Origin: a virus
IMG/VR virus record: IMGVR_UViG_3300032294_001477
Location: 1-25,306 of that record
Reading direction: 5' to 3' (one strand)
Length of the DNA stretch: 25,306 nt
The position numbers and the translations under genes were made by a program. The notes beneath the pieces are model-generated. The model was not told the DNA's origin. It was given only the letters and a program-made list of their open reading frames with translations, and did not search any database. Each line of letters begins with the position of its first letter. The first letter of the stretch is position 1. Shown in pieces: positions 22,952 to 25,306 of the stretch.

Positions 22952-24592
22952 ATGACCAATCTCGCCAGCATCGCCGTCGTCTATCCCGCGCAATCGGCCG
23001 CCGCGGCGGTCTATCCGCTCGACGGCGCCGATATCGAAATCCGCCCCGCGGCCTCGCTCGCGGCGGTCGACGTCTCGCCCGTGCTTGTGCCCGGCCCGCA
23101 AGGCCCCGCTGGCCCTGCCGGGCCGCAGGGCGCGTCGGGCGCGCAGGGGCCGCAAGGCCCTGCCGGACCAACGGGCGCCACTGGCCCCGCCGGGCCGCAG
23201 GGCGCGACCGGGGCACAAGGGCCGCAAGGCGTCAAGGGCGACACGGGCGACGCTGGCCCGCAAGGCCCCGCCGGGGCGTCGGGGGCTCAAGGGCCGCAGG
23301 GTCCGGCCGGGCCGCAAGGCGCGACGGGCGCGCAGGGGCCGCAGGGCGTCGCGGGCGAAACCGGCGCGCAAGGCCCCGCTGGCCCTGCCGGGCCGCAGGG
23401 GGCGACGGGCGCACAAGGGCCGCAAGGCCCCGCCGGGCCGGGCGTTCCGGCGGGCGGCGCGACGGGACAGGTTCTCACAAAGGCCAGCGGCGCCGATCAA
23501 GACACGGTATGGCAGACGCCTGCTGGCCCGCCCGATTTGACCGACGCGGACCGCGCGCAGATTTTCGGCGAGCCGATCGCAAGCGCCTCGATCGCCGGGC
23601 TCACGCTCGACGCCAATGGCGACGTAACCGTTAATACGACGGTGACGCTTTCCAACGATCTTTACTGCCGCAATCTGACCGTCGGCGCATCCGGGATTAT
23701 CAATACGGTCGGCTACCGCATTTTTTGTGCGGGAACGCTGGACCTCTCGGCCGCGCAGGCGGCCGCGATCCGCTGGACGCCCAACAATGGCGGTTCGACG
23801 ACGACGCAGGCCGCTGGCGCGGCGGGCACGGCCCTTGCCGGCGTCACCATCGGCGGCGGCCTCGCGGGCGGCGCGGGCGCCGTGGCGACGGCCGCAGCCG
23901 GCGCGCAGGCTGCGGCCGTGGCGGTTTCCGCCGTTGCAATGGGGGGCGGCTCTGGCGCTTCCGGCGCGGGCGGGCTGGGCGCTTCCGGCGCGGGCGGCGT
24001 GCTGCGCGCGGATGCGGCCCTTGCGATCGGCCTGCGCTCGATTCCGCAGATCGTGACGCCGATCTTTCAGCGCGGCGTCGCGCTTCTCCTCGGCGGCCAG
24101 GGCGGGCCGGGAGGAGGCTCGGGCGGCAATGACGGCACGGCGACCTCGGGCGGCGGGGGCGGCGGCGGCGCCGGCGGCGGCTGCCTCGCCATCTTCGCGC
24201 GCACGATCGCGCTCGGCGCCAACGCAAACGATGGAATCATTCGCGCGCTCGGCGGCAATGGCGGGAACGGATCGGCGGCGACGGCGGGCAATCGCGGCGG
24301 CGGCGGGGGCGGCGCAGGCGGGGGCGGCGGCTTCGTCTGCCTCGCCTATGAGACGCTTACGGGGCCGCCCGGGCGGCAACTCGCATGGGCCGCCGGCGGC
24401 GCAGGCGGCAATGGCGGCGCGGGCTTTGGAACCGGCGTTCCCGGCGCCGGCGGCCAAGGCGGCGAAGGCGGCGTCGTCGTCGCGTTCAATCTCACGGCCG
24501 GAACGATCGCGCGCATCGTCGGCGCGGCGGGCGGCGCGGCCTCGGGCGTAACCGGCGGGACGGGCGGTCAATGCCGCTTCGCCCTGCCCTGA
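22952..24592 (+). CDS. Collagen-like and polyglycine-rich phage fibre (adhesin)
   Basis: A 546-residue protein. The ATG at 22952 is used; upstream in-frame sequence only overlaps the previous gene. Residues 1-47 form a small head domain. Residues 48-161 are 38 uninterrupted Gly-X-Y triplets, often Gly-Pro-Gln, Gly-Pro-Ala and Gly-Ala-Gln, expected to form a trimeric collagen triple helix. A linker [20 protein letters not shown] follows. Then [19 protein letters not shown] and [14 protein letters not shown] (about 200-262) open the tip domain, with four or more Gly-rich stretches (GGGGGGGAGGG type) alternating with strands such as [11 protein letters not shown] and [10 protein letters not shown]. 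This resembles the polyglycine II sandwich of the gp38 adhesins of T-even-like phages (S16). Host receptor binding is the likely role. Confidence 0.85.
   Translation: MTNLASIAVVYPAQSAAAAVYPLDGADIEIRPAASLAAVDVSPVLVPGPQGPAGPAGPQGASGAQGPQGPAGPTGATGPAGPQGATGAQGPQGVKGDTGDAGPQGPAGASGAQGPQGPAGPQGATGAQGPQGVAGETGAQGPAGPAGPQGATGAQGPQGPAGPGVPAGGATGQVLTKASGADQDTVWQTPAGPPDLTDADRAQIFGEPIASASIAGLTLDANGDVTVNTTVTLSNDLYCRNLTVGASGIINTVGYRIFCAGTLDLSAAQAAAIRWTPNNGGSTTTQAAGAAGTALAGVTIGGGLAGGAGAVATAAAGAQAAAVAVSAVAMGGGSGASGAGGLGASGAGGVLRADAALAIGLRSIPQIVTPIFQRGVALLLGGQGGPGGGSGGNDGTATSGGGGGGGAGGGCLAIFARTIALGANANDGIIRALGGNGGNGSAATAGNRGGGGGGAGGGGGFVCLAYETLTGPPGRQLAWAAGGAGGNGGAGFGTGVPGAGGQGGEGGVVVAFNLTAGTIARIVGAAGGAASGVTGGTGGQCRFALP
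23093..23434 (+). repeat. Collagen-type tandem repeat tract (38 Gly-X-Y codon triplets)
   Basis: The DNA shows imperfect nested repetition, with copies of GGGCCGCAGGGCGC-type segments every 9 bases and a larger block coding [16 protein letters not shown] at least four times with variation. Such tracts expand and contract by recombination, so length may vary between relatives. The glycine register is unbroken over the tract. Confidence 0.85.
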
Positions 24593-24639
24593 TGAAACCC
24601 GCGCCCGGCGGCTTCCGGGCATTGGTGAAAGGACTGGTC

Positions 24640-24894
24640 ATGTTTGAAACGAAAGAATGGTGGAAGTCGAAAGGCGTCTGGGGCTCGCTCGTCGTCATTC
24701 TCTCCTCGGCGGCCGGGCTGCTCGGCTATGTCGTGACGCCGGAAGAGCAGGCCGCGGCGATCGACATGGCGGGGCATGGCGTCGACCTTGGCCATCGCGC
24801 TTTCGAGCTGGGCGTCGAAGTCGCCGCTTTCTTTGGCGGCCTTGTGGCGTTCTGGGGCCGGATCACGGCGAAAAGCGCCATCGGCAAGTCGTGA
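24640..24894 (+). CDS. Putative holin
   Basis: An 84-residue protein. An upstream in-frame ATG at 24592 would add 16 residues and overlap the fibre stop (TGATG), but the ATG at 24640 has GAAAGGA about 9 bases upstream and begins with a sensible MFETKEWWKSKG. Two hydrophobic helices are visible, VWGSLVVILSSAAGLLGYVV (about 13-32) and AAFFGGLVAFWGRI (about 63-76), joined by an amphipathic acidic segment, with a short basic tail. This fits a small two-helix phage holin that permits the endolysin to cross the inner membrane. Its place directly upstream of a spanin pair supports a lysis role; holin families are poorly conserved, so the call is contextual. Confidence 0.7.
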   Translation: MFETKEWWKSKGVWGSLVVILSSAAGLLGYVVTPEEQAAAIDMAGHGVDLGHRAFELGVEVAAFFGGLVAFWGRITAKSAIGKS

Positions 24895-25109
24895 GCGCGG
24901 CGCTTTACGCCGCAGTCGTCGTGGCCGGGCTCGTCATTTACGGGCTCGGCCGCGTCGTGCTGGCGCGCATCGCGGCCGGCGGCGCGGCGAAGGCCCGCGC
25001 CGATCGCGCCGAAGGCGACCTCGCGGTCGCGAAGAAGCAAGGCGAGATCATCGCCGAGGAAAGGACAAGCGAAGATGTTGCGCGTCGCCTTGACGATGGC
25101 TCTTTCTAG
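24891..25109 (+). CDS. Inner-membrane spanin (Rz-like)
   Basis: A 72-residue protein starting with GTG in a GTGA overlap with the holin. It has an N-terminal membrane helix (LYAAVVVAGLVIYGLGRVVLA, about 4-24, read as AAVVVAGLVIYGLG) and then a charged coiled-coil-like helix (AKARADRAEGDLAVAKKQGE, about 34-53). This is the plan of i-spanins, whose periplasmic helix binds the outer-membrane partner and fuses the two membranes at the last step of lysis. It is shorter than lambda Rz (153). The 3' end overlaps the downstream lipoprotein gene by 35 bases in another frame, the usual Rz/Rz1 arrangement. Start at GTG 24891 is fixed by the coupling and by lack of better candidates. Confidence 0.8.
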   Translation: MSAALYAAVVVAGLVIYGLGRVVLARIAAGGAAKARADRAEGDLAVAKKQGEIIAEERTSEDVARRLDDGSF

Positions 25110-25281
25110 CCTCCTCGCCGCATGCCAGACGACGGGCGGCGGCTGCCCGCCGCTCGCGGCCTATACGCCCGCGACCATGAAACGCGCCGCGGCCGAAATC
25201 CGCGCCGGCCACGCTCCGACCCTAAGCGGCTTCGTCGTCGATTACGGCAAGCTGCGCGACGCCTGCCGCGTCCGCCGCTGA
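25075..25281 (+). CDS. Outer-membrane lipoprotein spanin (Rz1-like)
   Basis: A 68-residue lipoprotein. A short signal (LRVALTMALSSLLAAC) with lipobox Leu-Ala-Ala-Cys places the mature N-terminus at Cys17. The mature part has CPPLAAYTPATM and a C-terminal VVDYGKLRDACRVRR, a pattern I know from o-spanin-type genes of alphaproteobacterial phages. A strong GAGGAAAGGA (25056-25065) inside the i-spanin gene serves as ribosome-binding site. The frame differs from the i-spanin frame, giving overlapping out-of-frame genes. The protein would sit in the outer membrane with its C-terminus meeting the i-spanin coiled coil. Confidence 0.8.
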   Translation: MLRVALTMALSSLLAACQTTGGGCPPLAAYTPATMKRAAAEIRAGHAPTLSGFVVDYGKLRDACRVRR

Positions 25282-25283
25282 TC

Positions 25284-25306
25284 ATGCCCGCGCCGCTCGT
25301 CGATCT
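25284..25306 (+). CDS. Start of a further ORF, truncated by window end
   Basis: An ATG follows the o-spanin stop by two bases and opens MPAPLVD before the window ends. The spacing matches the tight packing of the operon, so a real gene is possible, but seven codons are not enough to say more. Confidence 0.3.

Noticed and set aside
23093-23434. Regular repeats considered as a possible CRISPR array
   Set aside because: The repeats have a 9-base periodicity in a continuous coding frame with no spacer-like unique segments.
22739-24622. Minus-strand open frame of 627 codons opposite the collagen-like gene
   Set aside because: The repeats simply mirror the Gly-X-Y tract. The + strand product has the meaningful collagen pattern and proper start context.

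Overview
This window looks like the late (virion and lysis) region of a tailed, siphovirus-type prophage or phage of a high-GC bacterium, probably an alphaproteobacterium. That host assignment is inferred from the GC-rich third codon positions, the style of the tail-fibre N-terminus and the lysis genes; the genus cannot be fixed from the sequence. Every supported gene lies on the + strand. No integrase, repressor, tRNA, rRNA, CRISPR array or transposon is visible.

Layout. (1) 1-638: the 3' part of a gene that is open at the left edge, probably a replication-type protein, carrying 22-bp tandem repeats that could be origin iterons. (2) 706-1293: a phage-encoded NusG-family protein (NGN plus KOW). 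A 165-bp non-coding stretch follows, with GC-rich hairpins that exclude each other. (3) 1459-8276, packaging and head: small terminase (winged helix), lambda gpA-type large terminase, gpW-like connector, lambda-type portal, a single-chain prohead protease/major capsid fusion, twin hairpins, and a DUF2190-type decoration protein. (4) 8277-17892, connector and tail: head-tail joining protein, a DUF6441-like protein, a tail-terminator-like protein, a small linker, the tail tube, a tail assembly chaperone whose second half is in the -1 frame, the tape measure, distal tail proteins and a J-like tail-tip protein. Most of these genes overlap by stop/start (ATGA, TAATG, TGATG), so they form one translationally coupled operon. 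(5) 17916-21398: a 1160-residue tail fibre/tailspike with a Sec-type signal peptide and a C-terminal beta-helix. Its central and C-terminal parts are visibly more AT-rich than the neighbours. (6) 21497-25281: an M15 peptidase endolysin, two tiny membrane or lipoprotein genes, a second adhesin module (BppU-N-like adaptor plus a collagen-like/polyglycine fibre), a putative holin, and an overlapping i-spanin/o-spanin pair. A further ORF starts at 25284 and leaves the window.

How the parts work together. The terminase packages DNA through the portal into a capsid matured by the protease fused to the capsid protein. The tape measure sets the tail length with help from the frameshifted chaperone. 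The tip carries a J-like protein and two distinct adhesins. The M15 endolysin, holin and spanins open the host envelope. The NusG-like protein, just upstream of the late genes, is a good candidate for late transcription control.

The most unusual points are the -1 frameshift chaperone with a cysteine-rich extension, the NusG-like gene next to alternative hairpins, the signal peptide and G8 tract in the tailspike, the collagen/polyglycine adhesin inside the lysis cassette, and the possible iteron origin at the left edge. The architecture as a whole is a recognisable lambda-type morphogenesis module rather than a wholly new system.
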